DNA of 22,420 nt from Syntrophomonas sp. UBA5432. Its GTDB lineage: Bacteria > Bacillota > Syntrophomonadia > Syntrophomonadales > Syntrophomonadaceae. The notes below the pieces were generated by a model, which did no database searches, had not been told where the DNA came from, and was given only the letters and a program-made list of their open reading frames with translations. Location: NCBI GenBank assembly GCA_002424365.1, contig DIRQ01000066.1, positions 17,415 through 39,834 on the forward strand, read 5' to 3'. Below are positions 13,278 to 21,123 of this stretch, one piece after another. A program made the position numbers and the translations under genes. Position 1 is the first letter of the stretch, and each line of letters begins with the position of its first letter.

Positions 13278-15182
13278 TTATATATCCAGGTTGGTCACAT
13301 ATTGAGCGTTGGCCTGGATAAACTCCCGTCGGGGCTGGACATTATCGCCCATCAAATCGGAGAATATTTCATCGGCCTTTATAGCGTCTTCTACGGTAAC
13401 CTGTAAAACTATGCGGTTATCCGGGTCCATAGTGGTTTCCCATAATTGTTGGGGATCCATTTCGCCCAAACCTTTATAACGTTGGACAGTCCATTTCTTA
13501 TTAGACTCTTCGACAAAACGGTTTAATTTCTCTTCATCATGGAAATAGTGTATTTCATTACCCCGCTTTAACCCGTACAAGGGAGGCTGGGCGATATAGA
13601 TATATCCATTTTCGACTAGCTCCTTCATGTAGCGGTAGAAAAAGGTTAAAAGTAATACTCGTATATGAGATCCGTCCACATCAGCGTCGGTCATAATAAA
13701 CAATCGATGATAGCGAGCTTTTTTTAGGTCAAAATCTTCATCTATACCAGTACCGATAGCGGTAATCAGGGATCTAATCTCCTCATTGGACAGTACCCGA
13801 TCCAGACGTGATTTTTCCACATTAAGAATTTTACCCCGCAGGGGTAGTATGGCCTGGAAATTACGGTCCCGGCCTTGTTTAGCTGAACCTCCGGCGGAAT
13901 CACCCTCTACTATGAACAGCTCGCACATAGCCGGGTCTTTGTTACTGCAATCGGCCAGTTTACCTGGCAAAGCAGTTGATTCCAGGGCGCTTTTACGCCG
14001 GGTCAGTTCCCGGGCCTTTTTGGCCGCTTCCCGTGCCCGGCGGGCTGATACAGCTTTCTCCAGAATTTTTTTTGCTATGGCCGGATTTTCATTGAGATAA
14101 TCCTCTATGTTTTCGTATACCGTACTCTCGACTATACCTCGGATATAAGTATTACCCAATTTAGTCTTGGTCTGGCCTTCAAACTGGGGGTCTTTTACCA
14201 GTACCGATATAATACCAACCATACCTTCTCTAATATCTTCACCACTTAAATTAGCGTCATTTTCTTTAATAATATTGTTCTTCTTAGCATACTCGTTAAC
14301 TACCCGGGTAAGGCCATTTTTGAAACCGACTTCATGGGTTCCACCTTCCTGGGTGCGGATATTATTGGCAAAAGAATATAAGTTCTCGCTATATCCGGTA
14401 TTATATTGGACTGCCACCTGAACAATAACGTCATCTTTCTTCTTTTCGAAATATACCGAGTCAGTGTTTATTACATCCTTTTTTTTGTTTACATAAGCCA
14501 CAAAGTCCCGCAGTCCTTCGGAGTAATGTAACTTCTTTTTAAAAATTTCCTCTTCCCTTTCATCGATAAATACTATCTTCAGACCGCGGTTAAGAAAGGA
14601 TAATTCCCGTAGGCGTTGGATGATTATTTCCCTATCAAAAACAGTTTCTTCAAATATCTCCGGATCAGGATAAAAACGTATGCTGGTACCAGTTTCACTG
14701 GTATCTCCTATTTCCTTTAGCGCTTCTATTGGTTTACCCTGGGCATATGTCTGAGTATAGATGTGTCCATCCCGTCTAACCGTCACTTCCATACGGCTGG
14801 ATAGAGCACTAACTACCGACATACCTACCCCATGCAATCCCCCGGATATGGTATAGCCACTGCCCCCAAATTTCCCTCCCGAGTGCAGGGTGGTCAATAT
14901 AACCTCCAAAGCCGGAATACCCATAGCGGGATGCTCATCTACCGGTATTCCCCGACCATTATCGCTTACGCTCACACTATTATCAGGATGAATAACCACA
15001 TCTATCTGGTCACAGTCGCCTGCTACTGCCTCATCTATGCTATTGTCTACAAGTTCAAAAACCAGGTGATGCAAGCCTCTGGGACCTGTTGATCCGATGT
15101 ACATACCCGGTCTTTTGCGAACAGCCTCTAATCCTTCCAGTATCTGGATATCAGAAGCATTGTAACCGTTTTCCCCGTTCAA
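13278..15182 (-). CDS. gyrB: DNA gyrase subunit B
   Basis: A 634-residue ATPase subunit. The GHKL ATP site includes ELVDNSIDEA (43-52), DNGRGIP (74-80) and GGLHGVG (114-120). The TOPRIM domain has Glu426 in EGDSAGGSAKQ and the metal-binding DADVD at 499-503; PLYGL and the RYKGLGEMDPQQLW segment follow. The start is a TTG at 15182 with an AAGGAGGT site six bases upstream. Only 2 nt separate it from the remB-like gene, so the two are co-transcribed. Confidence 0.98.
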   Translation of the reverse strand: MNGENGYNASDIQILEGLEAVRKRPGMYIGSTGPRGLHHLVFELVDNSIDEAVAGDCDQIDVVIHPDNSVSVSDNGRGIPVDEHPAMGIPALEVILTTLHSGGKFGGSGYTISGGLHGVGMSVVSALSSRMEVTVRRDGHIYTQTYAQGKPIEALKEIGDTSETGTSIRFYPDPEIFEETVFDREIIIQRLRELSFLNRGLKIVFIDEREEEIFKKKLHYSEGLRDFVAYVNKKKDVINTDSVYFEKKKDDVIVQVAVQYNTGYSENLYSFANNIRTQEGGTHEVGFKNGLTRVVNEYAKKNNIIKENDANLSGEDIREGMVGIISVLVKDPQFEGQTKTKLGNTYIRGIVESTVYENIEDYLNENPAIAKKILEKAVSARRAREAAKKARELTRRKSALESTALPGKLADCSNKDPAMCELFIVEGDSAGGSAKQGRDRNFQAILPLRGKILNVEKSRLDRVLSNEEIRSLITAIGTGIDEDFDLKKARYHRLFIMTDADVDGSHIRVLLLTFFYRYMKELVENGYIYIAQPPLYGLKRGNEIHYFHDEEKLNRFVEESNKKWTVQRYKGLGEMDPQQLWETTMDPDNRIVLQVTVEDAIKADEIFSDLMGDNVQPRREFIQANAQYVTNLDI

Positions 15183-15184
15183 AA

Positions 15185-15436
15185 TTAAACCTCCTTGTAG
15201 TGACTAAACGCCCGCTTATAAAGAGTAGTAGACGAAATGGGCGATAGATAAACTTTGTTATCACAAACGACCAGGGCTTTTTCTTTCCCTTTTTCGCTAA
15301 TATTTATTAGTTTTTTATCCAGTTTAGCTGTATCGATAATATCTATAAGATCTTCTGCTATTGGGGGTTCAATATTTAAAATAGCTATAATACTCTGTGA
15401 AGATATAATGTGATTATTTCCCAGGTGAATGTACAT
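15185..15436 (-). CDS. remB: DUF370 / RemB-like extracellular matrix regulatory protein
   Basis: An 83-residue protein starting MYIHLGNNHIISSQSIIAI, matching the start of Bacillus YaaB/RemB (MYIHLG). It lies between recF and gyrB, the same place as yaaB in Bacillus. The DUF370 family includes RemA, a DNA-binding activator of biofilm genes; the exact role of the gyrB-linked RemB member is less clear. An in-frame ATG at 15466 would overlap recF. The ATG at 15436 is chosen because AAAGGGG lies seven bases before it and the N terminus matches the family. Confidence 0.88.
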   Translation of the reverse strand: MYIHLGNNHIISSQSIIAILNIEPPIAEDLIDIIDTAKLDKKLINISEKGKEKALVVCDNKVYLSPISSTTLYKRAFSHYKEV

Positions 15437-15449
15437 AGTATTACCCCTT

Positions 15450-16538
15450 TCAGTGTATTTCGCCATTTTCTACCACAGATATTGCTGCCTGGCTGTATTC
15501 TACATCATTTAAATGTACTGAAGTCAGGAAGCTTTGAAATTCTGCTTCCTGCAGGTGATCCAGCAACAATTGCCTTTTTTGGGCATCAAGCTCGGATAAT
15601 ACCTCGTCTAACAAGAAAACAGGATAGAAGCCACTAATTTTTTTGAAGGTATAAAGTTCTGCCAACTTCAAGGCCACTGCAATATTCCTTTGTTGACCCT
15701 GAGAGGCAAAATACCTTGCCAATTTTCCATCCTGATATATATGCATATCATCCAGGTGAGGGCCGACCAGACTGCTCCTTCTTTTAATTTCCTGGTCTGT
15801 TTTTTCTTGTATCTGCTTTTTTAAGGCCTTTTTTAAGATATCCAAATTAATTTTACCACTATCAATCGGAAATGAAAGTGCATATCTGGTTTTTAGCTGA
15901 CCTTTATTACTTATCTCTTTATAAATCGAAGAACTGCTTTCATCCAGGATAGTTATGAGGTTTATTCTCGCCAGTATTACCCGGGCAGCATTTTCTATAA
16001 AAATATCTTCTATAATTTTAAAAGATCTGGTATTAGATTGTTCCCTTTTTAATAACAAATTCCTCTTTTTTAGTATTTTTACATAATTAGACAAATTATA
16101 ATCATATTCATTTTTTATTTGCCCCAGAACAAAATCTAGAAATTGCCGACGTTTTCCTGGTGAACCCTTAATCAAATACAAATCGTCTGGAGTAAAAAGT
16201 ACCACCCGCAGACGATCGCTATGGTTAAAAGTAGTTTTTTTAGAGTTAACCGCAAACCTTTTTCCTTCTTTTAAACTATAACTTAAAATTGATTCAATAT
16301 CTCTATCGTTGTAGTTATAACGACCACGTAAAATAAAAGCTTCTTTCTCATATTGAATCATGTTTTTATCCTGGCCAGTACGAAAGGAACTACCAGTACT
16401 CAGTACATAAATAGATTCCAATATGTTAGTCTTACCCTGAGCATTATCTCCCAGCAATATATTTAAGCCAGATCCGGGATGGTAATCTAATTGAGTAATA
16501 TTACGAAAATTTCTGGCTTCTACTTGCCTCAGTTTCAA
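15450..16538 (-). CDS. recF: DNA replication and repair protein RecF
   Basis: A 362-residue SMC-like ATPase that helps load RecA at gaps. Walker A is GDNAQGKT (30-37), the ABC signature region is FASQGQQRNIAVALKLAE near residue 281, and Walker B plus D-loop is VFLLDEVLSELDAQ near 310. The start is a TTG at 16538; no other start codon lies in frame between the dnaN stop and this point, and MKLRQVEARNFRN aligns with the family start. The AGGAG site is rather far (about 15 nt) from this TTG, so initiation may depend on coupling to dnaN, whose stop is 18 nt upstream. Confidence 0.96.
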   Translation of the reverse strand: MKLRQVEARNFRNITQLDYHPGSGLNILLGDNAQGKTNILESIYVLSTGSSFRTGQDKNMIQYEKEAFILRGRYNYNDRDIESILSYSLKEGKRFAVNSKKTTFNHSDRLRVVLFTPDDLYLIKGSPGKRRQFLDFVLGQIKNEYDYNLSNYVKILKKRNLLLKREQSNTRSFKIIEDIFIENAARVILARINLITILDESSSSIYKEISNKGQLKTRYALSFPIDSGKINLDILKKALKKQIQEKTDQEIKRRSSLVGPHLDDMHIYQDGKLARYFASQGQQRNIAVALKLAELYTFKKISGFYPVFLLDEVLSELDAQKRQLLLDHLQEAEFQSFLTSVHLNDVEYSQAAISVVENGEIH

Positions 16539-16556
16539 AGTTTGAAATTCACTCTC

Positions 16557-17696
16557 CTAGTTGTTTGTTCGCAGTGGAACCAGAACATAAAGATAGTTAT
16601 CTTTTTTCGGATTTTGAATTAGGGCGGGGCCTAAGGCACCTGACAATTGTATTTGAATTTCTTCACATTCACTAGTAAATATCTTTATTACGTCTAGAAA
16701 ATAATTGGTATTAAAAGCTATTTGAACATCAGTATCTCCGTTTAACGTTATATTCTCTATTACTTCTTCTATCTCACCCATCATTTCGGAATAAGCATTT
16801 ACCAGTATTTCGTTTTCGTTAATATTAAAACGGACATATTGAATTTTAAGCTTATCGTCTGTGGGCATAGTCCGTGCCCTTTCCAAAGTTTCCGCTAAAA
16901 CCGCCGTATTAACTTTAAATGAGGTGTTAAAGGTTGAAGGTATAACCTGGTCATAGTTAGGATATTGTCCCTCAATCAAACGGGATAGGATTATAAAACT
17001 ATCCTTAGCAAATATCACGTTATTTTCACTGAAAGCAATATTTATAAGTTCATCATTATCGTCCAGTATACGTAATAACTCGTTAACTGAACGGGTAGGA
17101 ATTATAAATCTGAAGGGTTCTGTCTCAACTCCATCCAGAGTATGGGAAAAACAAGCCAGGCGATGAGTATCTGAAGCTACTACTTTAAGGGTATTACTAT
17201 CTATTATATCAAAAAGAACTCCGGTAAAAACCTGACGAAAATGAGTAACAGCAGCAGCAAGGGAAGTCTTTCGCAGGGCTTCTTTAAGTATTTTTTGAGA
17301 AATACTCATTTTGGCCTGCATTTTTTCTAAGGGTAAATCAGGGTATTCATAATCCCGGTAAATATTAATGGAACCAGATGAGCGGCCATAGGTTATGTTA
17401 AGTTTAGCCTTGTCCTTATTTAGTTCAAGAGTAACGGGACCATCTGGTAAAAGTTTAATAAAATCCGCAAAGTAATGGGCGTTTACCAGTACTGAACCAG
17501 GTTCAATTATTTCTACACTGGTACTTGAGGCTTTAATGCCAATTTCCATATCGGTTGCGGTCATTACCAGTCCTTTATCTGAACTGGTTTCAATTAATAA
17601 TCCTGCTAGTACCGGTATAGTGTTTTTAGTGGATGCCGCTCGATAAACCAGAGTGGTAAGAGAGGATAAATCCCTTTTTTCCATAGTTACTTTCAT
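16557..17696 (-). CDS. dnaN: DNA polymerase III beta sliding clamp
   Basis: A 379-residue clamp starting MKVTMEKRDLSSLTTLVYRA. It contains the SGLVMTATDMEIGI-like first-domain strand (TATDMEIGI, about 46-54), VVASDTHRLA (about 172-181) and the C-terminal PLRTNN close to the usual P[M/L]R ending. It encircles DNA and holds polymerase III. The ATG at 17696 has a TTGGAGGT site. It follows dnaA across a 174-nt gap that holds the origin-unwinding sequences. Length is slightly above the common 366-378 range. Confidence 0.97.
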   Translation of the reverse strand: MKVTMEKRDLSSLTTLVYRAASTKNTIPVLAGLLIETSSDKGLVMTATDMEIGIKASSTSVEIIEPGSVLVNAHYFADFIKLLPDGPVTLELNKDKAKLNITYGRSSGSINIYRDYEYPDLPLEKMQAKMSISQKILKEALRKTSLAAAVTHFRQVFTGVLFDIIDSNTLKVVASDTHRLACFSHTLDGVETEPFRFIIPTRSVNELLRILDDNDELINIAFSENNVIFAKDSFIILSRLIEGQYPNYDQVIPSTFNTSFKVNTAVLAETLERARTMPTDDKLKIQYVRFNINENEILVNAYSEMMGEIEEVIENITLNGDTDVQIAFNTNYFLDVIKIFTSECEEIQIQLSGALGPALIQNPKKDNYLYVLVPLRTNN

Positions 17697-17734
17697 GATA
17701 GTAAACCTCCAATAACTTTTTGACCACTTGGGTG

Positions 17735-17806
17735 GACCTTATTTTATTTATTTATTTATTAACAACTTAGTAGTAGTAGTAGTAGGGTCATTGAATATGT
17801 GGATAA
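17735..17806. other. oriC unwinding region: AT-rich DUE, DnaA-trios and consensus DnaA box
   Basis: Read on the - strand, a consensus DnaA box TTATCCACA (17798-17806) is followed by a 12-nt spacer ending in CC, then six perfect CTA triplets (TAG x6 on the + strand, 17768-17785), then an AT-rich stretch with ATTT/TTTA repeats (about 17739-17765). This is the same order (box, short GC segment, trios, AT-rich unwinding element) as the Bacillus subtilis basal unwinding system between dnaA and dnaN. A second near-consensus box TTTTCCACA lies at 17853-17861. Sequence match is direct; function is inferred by analogy. Confidence 0.85.
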
Positions 17807-17852
17807 GCTTTTAAAACATAGATAAATAGAGGGCTTGTCCCCTTGATAAAGT

Positions 17853-17861
17853 TGTGGAAAA
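17853..17861 (-). promoter_or_regulatory. DnaA box (TTTTCCACA)
   Basis: One mismatch from the consensus TTATCCACA, in the same orientation as the box at 17798-17806 and 46 nt away from it, just after the dnaA stop codon. Confidence 0.65.
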
Positions 17862-17870
17862 ACTCTCTGG

Positions 17871-19181
17871 TCAGGTAATAAAGTTGGGATCTATATTTTT
17901 ACATAAATCATTTACCGCAGCGGCTAATTGCACATCAGTTTGTATATCCCGCTCTATTTTTTCATTAGCGTGCATAACCGTAGTATGATCCCGCCCGCCG
18001 AACTGTTCTCCTATTTGGGGGAACGAAGCATCGGTTAGGCGGCGACAGAGGTACATAGCTATCTGACGGGGATAAACCACATGTTTATTACGTTTTTTCG
18101 ATAATAGTTCGCTTATTTCAATACCATAAAAAGTAGAAACCGCTTTTTGAATAGATTCTATAGTTATCTTCTTAGGCTGGGGTGGCGGCAGTATATCTTT
18201 TAAAGCCTCAGTGGCAGTAGTCATATCAAGGGGTTTATTAGTTATAGTGGAGTAGGCTACTAAACGCACTAAGGCCCCTTCTAACTCACGAATATTACTG
18301 TCAATGTAATTGGCAATATAGTCCAGTATATCATAAGGAACATTAAAATTTTCAGTTTGGGCTTTTTTCCTTAATATAGCTACCCTGGTTTCTAGATCCG
18401 GGGGCTGAATATCAGTTATCAGTCCCCACTCAAAGCGGGAGCGTAAGCGATCTTCCAGAGTAGGAATATTACGCGGAGGCCTATCACTGGATATAACTAC
18501 CTGCTTATCAGATTCATAAAGGGTATTAAAGGTGTGGAAAAACTCTTCCTGGGTTCTTTCTTTACCGGCTAAAAATTGAATGTCATCTACTAATAAAACA
18601 TCTACCCCGCGGTATTTGTTACGAAAACCGGCCATATTATCATCCTTAATTGACCCAATAAGCTCATTAGTAAATTTTTCAGAAGATACATATACCACGT
18701 TATAGCCAGGTCTTTTCTTTATAATATGATGGCCAATTGCCTGCATCAAATGAGTTTTCCCCAGGCCTACACCACCATAAATAAAAAGCGGATTATAAGC
18801 TTTTGAAGGAGATTCCCCCACTGCATAACAGGCTGCATGGGCAAAACGATTACTATTACCAACCACAAAAGTATCAAAGGTGTATTTGTGATTAAATGCG
18901 GGAAACATGCCCTCTTTTTCAATCTGAGATTCAGTGTTAAGAATTAGTTCGATTTCCTGATTAGTAAGGCTACGTAATTTATTCTGCAGGTTACCAAGAT
19001 AACGGGATTCAATCCATTCTTTAGTAAGAGAATTAGGAACACTGATATATACTCGACCGTTACGAACTGTTTCAAATTTAACCATAGAAAACCAGATGTC
19101 AAAACTACTTGCATCTATCTCATCAGCCAGTGACTGTAACACTTGATTCCAGATGGCTGAAAAGTTAAATTCCTGGGTCAT
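17871..19181 (-). CDS. dnaA: Chromosomal replication initiator DnaA
   Basis: A 436-residue AAA+ initiator. Domain I is 1 to about 85, a short linker follows, and AAA+ domain III starts near residue 95 with Walker A GGVGLGKT (136-143) and Walker B VLLVDD (195-200). Domain IV carries the DNA-binding signature DHTTVMHA (398-405). It binds the DnaA boxes on either side of its gene and opens oriC. The ATG at 19181 has a strong AGGAGG site. It reads leftwards, divergent from rpmH, with the intergenic region holding additional DnaA-box-like sites. No frame damage is seen. Confidence 0.99.
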   Translation of the reverse strand: MTQEFNFSAIWNQVLQSLADEIDASSFDIWFSMVKFETVRNGRVYISVPNSLTKEWIESRYLGNLQNKLRSLTNQEIELILNTESQIEKEGMFPAFNHKYTFDTFVVGNSNRFAHAACYAVGESPSKAYNPLFIYGGVGLGKTHLMQAIGHHIIKKRPGYNVVYVSSEKFTNELIGSIKDDNMAGFRNKYRGVDVLLVDDIQFLAGKERTQEEFFHTFNTLYESDKQVVISSDRPPRNIPTLEDRLRSRFEWGLITDIQPPDLETRVAILRKKAQTENFNVPYDILDYIANYIDSNIRELEGALVRLVAYSTITNKPLDMTTATEALKDILPPPQPKKITIESIQKAVSTFYGIEISELLSKKRNKHVVYPRQIAMYLCRRLTDASFPQIGEQFGGRDHTTVMHANEKIERDIQTDVQLAAAVNDLCKNIDPNFIT

Positions 19182-19202
19182 TAATAATTCCTCCTGTGTA
19201 CT

Positions 19203-19256
19203 TGTGGAAAAAATAGCTGTTGAAAAAACAAATATTGTGGATATTGTCGGGGATAA
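19203..19256 (-). promoter_or_regulatory. DnaA-box-like cluster upstream of dnaA
   Basis: On the - strand: TTTTCCACA (19203-19211) and ATATCCACA (19236-19244), each one mismatch from TTATCCACA, plus a weaker TTATCCCCG (19248-19256, two mismatches). All have the same orientation and lie in the dnaA leader. They may form the upstream half of a bipartite oriC and/or autoregulate dnaA. Confidence 0.65.
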
Positions 19257-19294
19257 TGCAAAATATAAGCAAAGTACTTAAGGTGATAGATGAA

Positions 19295-19323
19295 AATATA
19301 GTATAATCATAGCAGATTGGCAA
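19295..19323 (-). promoter_or_regulatory. Candidate dnaA promoter
   Basis: On the - strand TTGCCA (19318-19323), a 17-nt spacer, TATATT (19295-19300), about 115 nt before dnaA. The DnaA-box-like sites lie downstream of it, in the leader. Confidence 0.5.
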
Positions 19324-19356
19324 AGTTTTTAGAAGTATTTACAATGCGATGAAATC

Positions 19357-19386
19357 TTGACATCAAGGGCATGCAATCAATATAAT
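19357..19386 (+). promoter_or_regulatory. Sigma-A promoter of rpmH-rnpA
   Basis: Perfect TTGACA (19357-19362), an 18-nt spacer, perfect TATAAT (19381-19386), 37 nt before the rpmH start. Its strength fits the ribosomal-protein gene it serves. Confidence 0.88.
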
Positions 19387-19423
19387 TAAAAAGTGCTGGA
19401 AAAATCGAGGAGGCTTGGAAATA

Positions 19424-19558
19424 ATGAAGAGAACATTTCAACCCAAAAACCGGCAGAGAAAAAAAGAGCACGGTTTTAGAAAGCGGATGTCTACCGCCAG
19501 TGGTAGAAAGATACTGGCTAATCGTAGAAAGAAAGGTAGAAAATCCTTATCTGCATAG
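19424..19558 (+). CDS. rpmH: 50S ribosomal protein L34
   Basis: A 44-residue, very basic protein reading MKRTFQPKNRQRKKEHGFRK at its start and ending GRKSLSA. It has the L34 signature (RTFQPKN...HGFRKRM.T..GR.IL..RR.KGR..L) in full. The ATG at 19424 has a GAGGAGG site 10 nt upstream. It is the first gene rightwards of oriC, the standard bacterial arrangement, and shares a transcript with rnpA. The stop codon is inside an 8-bp hairpin that may attenuate rnpA. Confidence 0.98.
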   Translation: MKRTFQPKNRQRKKEHGFRKRMSTASGRKILANRRKKGRKSLSA

Positions 19559-19576
19559 GTCGTATTTGCGACCTAT
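19555..19576 (+). terminator. Hairpin between rpmH and rnpA (possible partial terminator or processing site)
   Basis: A perfect 8-bp stem ATAGGTCG/CGACCTAT with a 6-nt loop, followed by TATTTTA. It includes the rpmH stop codon. The T-run is short, so full termination is unlikely; partial attenuation or RNA processing would let L34 be made in excess of RnpA. Confidence 0.5.
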
Positions 19577-19603
19577 TATTTTACCTGGGAAAAGAGGTCA
19601 GCT

Positions 19604-19939
19604 ATGCTTAACCGGATATTTCGTATAAGCAAGGGCAAGGATTATCAGCATACATACCGAAAAGGCCTTAAAATTCCAGGAAAATATTTAATCGCCTACA
19701 TCATTGCCAATGGCATGGACAAGAACCGCTTTGGAGTTGTGGCTAGTAAGAAGGTAGGTAATGCAGTTAAGCGGAATAAAGCCAAACGACGGCTACGGGC
19801 TATAGCCCGGGAAAGCCGGGGGAAGTTAAGCGAGGGACATGACATTGTAATGATAGCCCGGCAAAGTATGGTTGGGGCTGATTATAATAGGATAGAAAAA
19901 GATTTTTATTTGGTGATGAAGAAGGCCCGGTTATGTTAA
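19604..19939 (+). CDS. rnpA: Ribonuclease P protein component
   Basis: A 111-residue basic protein, the protein partner of RNase P RNA in 5' maturation of tRNAs. The RNR signature is GNAVKRNKAKRRLR (52-65), preceded by FGVVASKKV. The ATG at 19604 has an AGAGGT site. It is 45 nt after rpmH, and its last codons overlap the yidD start by 7 nt, so translation of the two is likely coupled. Length is typical. Confidence 0.98.
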   Translation: MLNRIFRISKGKDYQHTYRKGLKIPGKYLIAYIIANGMDKNRFGVVASKKVGNAVKRNKAKRRLRAIARESRGKLSEGHDIVMIARQSMVGADYNRIEKDFYLVMKKARLC

Positions 19940-20142
19940 AAAGATTAATGATTTTTTTAATAAAAACATATCAAAAAGCAACCTTTTTAAAGCCTCCTTC
20001 TTGCCGTTTTTATCCTTCCTGTTCAAGTTATTCCATTGAGGCGATTGCGAAATATGGAGCGATCAAAGGGGGATGGTTGGCTGCAAAAAGAATATCCAGG
20101 TGTCATCCTTATAATACTGGTGGATATGACCCGGTACCCTAA
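19933..20142 (+). CDS. yidD: Membrane protein insertion efficiency factor YidD
   Basis: A 69-residue protein with the YidD core CRFYPSCSSYSIEAI (24-38), KYGAIKGGWLAAKRISRCHPY and the C-terminal GGYDPVP. Conserved cysteines are at 24, 30 and about 60. The N terminus is amphipathic and should associate with the membrane. YidD helps YidC insert inner-membrane proteins, though it is not essential in E. coli. It overlaps rnpA by 7 nt and lies upstream of yidC, the usual order. Confidence 0.97.
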   Translation: MLKRLMIFLIKTYQKATFLKPPSCRFYPSCSSYSIEAIAKYGAIKGGWLAAKRISRCHPYNTGGYDPVP

Positions 20143-20243
20143 AGCCAGGGTTAGATAAGACGAGCTATTCTAGTCTGAATATAAAAGTTTTATTGAAATG
20201 ACCCGGCGCATTTAATAGCCAGATAAAGATGACTGATTAAGAG

Positions 20244-20292
20244 GCAGGGCAATATTCGCTTAGCTTAGAGCACTAAGGGAGGTGAACCCTGC
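20244..20292 (+). promoter_or_regulatory. Structured leader between yidD and yidC
   Basis: The 177-nt gap contains an outer stem GCAGGG (20244-20249) with CCCTGC (20287-20292) and an inner hairpin CTTAG-AGCA-CTAAG (20264-20277). An SD-like GGGAGG (20277-20282) lies within it, not at a useful distance from any ATG. This could be an RNA structure affecting yidC expression; there is no further evidence. The rest of the gap shows nothing recognisable. Confidence 0.35.
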
Positions 20293-20319
20293 TATCAGCA
20301 ATGATACGCAGGAGTAGTT

Positions 20320-21123
20320 TTGTGGCATTCGTTTGTACAGTGGTTTGCTAATGTAATTCAATTTATGTATGGATTAACAGTAAGCCTGGGTATACCTAAT
20401 TATGGACTGGCTATAATTTTTATGACCATTGCCATTAAGCTGGTACTATTTCCGATTACCCAAAAACAGTTGAAATCTATGCGTGGTATGCAGGAAATAC
20501 AACCTAAGCTTAAATATTTGCAGGAGAAATATAAGGATGACCCCCAGACCATGCAGGCTAAAGTAATGGAGATGTATAAGGAGCATGGTGTAAATCCATT
20601 TGGGGGCTGTCTACCATTAATTATTCAAATGCCTATATTTATAGCATTTTACCAGTCATTATTACACTTTAATTTTATAATTGTTGAACATGCCAAATTT
20701 TTATGGATACCAAACATAGGCTCTAGAGACCCCTACTTTATTCTGGCGGTCTTGGCAGCACTTACCACCTATATACAACAAAGGGTTACCATGGTAGACA
20801 CTAAAGACCCCACCCAAAAATCGATGCTGTACTTTATGCCACTTTTTATGGCCTGGATAGCTGCTACTATGCCTGCAGGCCTGCCCTTATACTGGGTAAT
20901 TTTTAACATAATGGGGATATTGCAACAACTATACGTAAACTACTCGCACCAGAAAGCCAAACTTGCAACTGGAACTGGGATAGAATTAAGTGTAGAGGCA
21001 GAAGGAAAAGTAGTGGAAACAGTAGAACCTAAGGCTTCCACAATGGAAAAGGTAGCAGGGAGGGACAAAGGAGGAAAGAAGAATGGAAGTCCAAACAATA
21101 GAAAAAAAAGGAAAAAGCGTTGA
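20320..21123 (+). CDS. yidC: Membrane protein insertase YidC/OxaA (short Gram-positive type)
   Basis: A 267-residue polytopic protein. Probable membrane spans are about residues 25-47, 96-115 (CLPLIIQMPIFIAFY), 138-155 and 170-205. The LFPITQKQLKSMRGMQEIQPKL segment starts the cytoplasmic coiled-coil hairpin. The tail is very basic (KKNGSPNNRKKRKKR). It inserts membrane proteins alone or with Sec. The start is a TTG at 20320 with GGAG five bases upstream; an in-frame stop lies six codons before it. No lipobox cysteine is seen, unlike Bacillus SpoIIIJ. Position 40, usually the groove arginine (IRL), is lysine (IKL). The gene's end overlaps jag by 41 nt. Confidence 0.96.
   Translation: MWHSFVQWFANVIQFMYGLTVSLGIPNYGLAIIFMTIAIKLVLFPITQKQLKSMRGMQEIQPKLKYLQEKYKDDPQTMQAKVMEMYKEHGVNPFGGCLPLIIQMPIFIAFYQSLLHFNFIIVEHAKFLWIPNIGSRDPYFILAVLAALTTYIQQRVTMVDTKDPTQKSMLYFMPLFMAWIAATMPAGLPLYWVIFNIMGILQQLYVNYSHQKAKLATGTGIELSVEAEGKVVETVEPKASTMEKVAGRDKGGKKNGSPNNRKKRKKR

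Noticed and set aside
17768..17785. TAG repeat as a simple microsatellite
   Set aside because: Its position and polarity relative to the DnaA box and AT-rich stretch match DnaA-trios, a better explanation.
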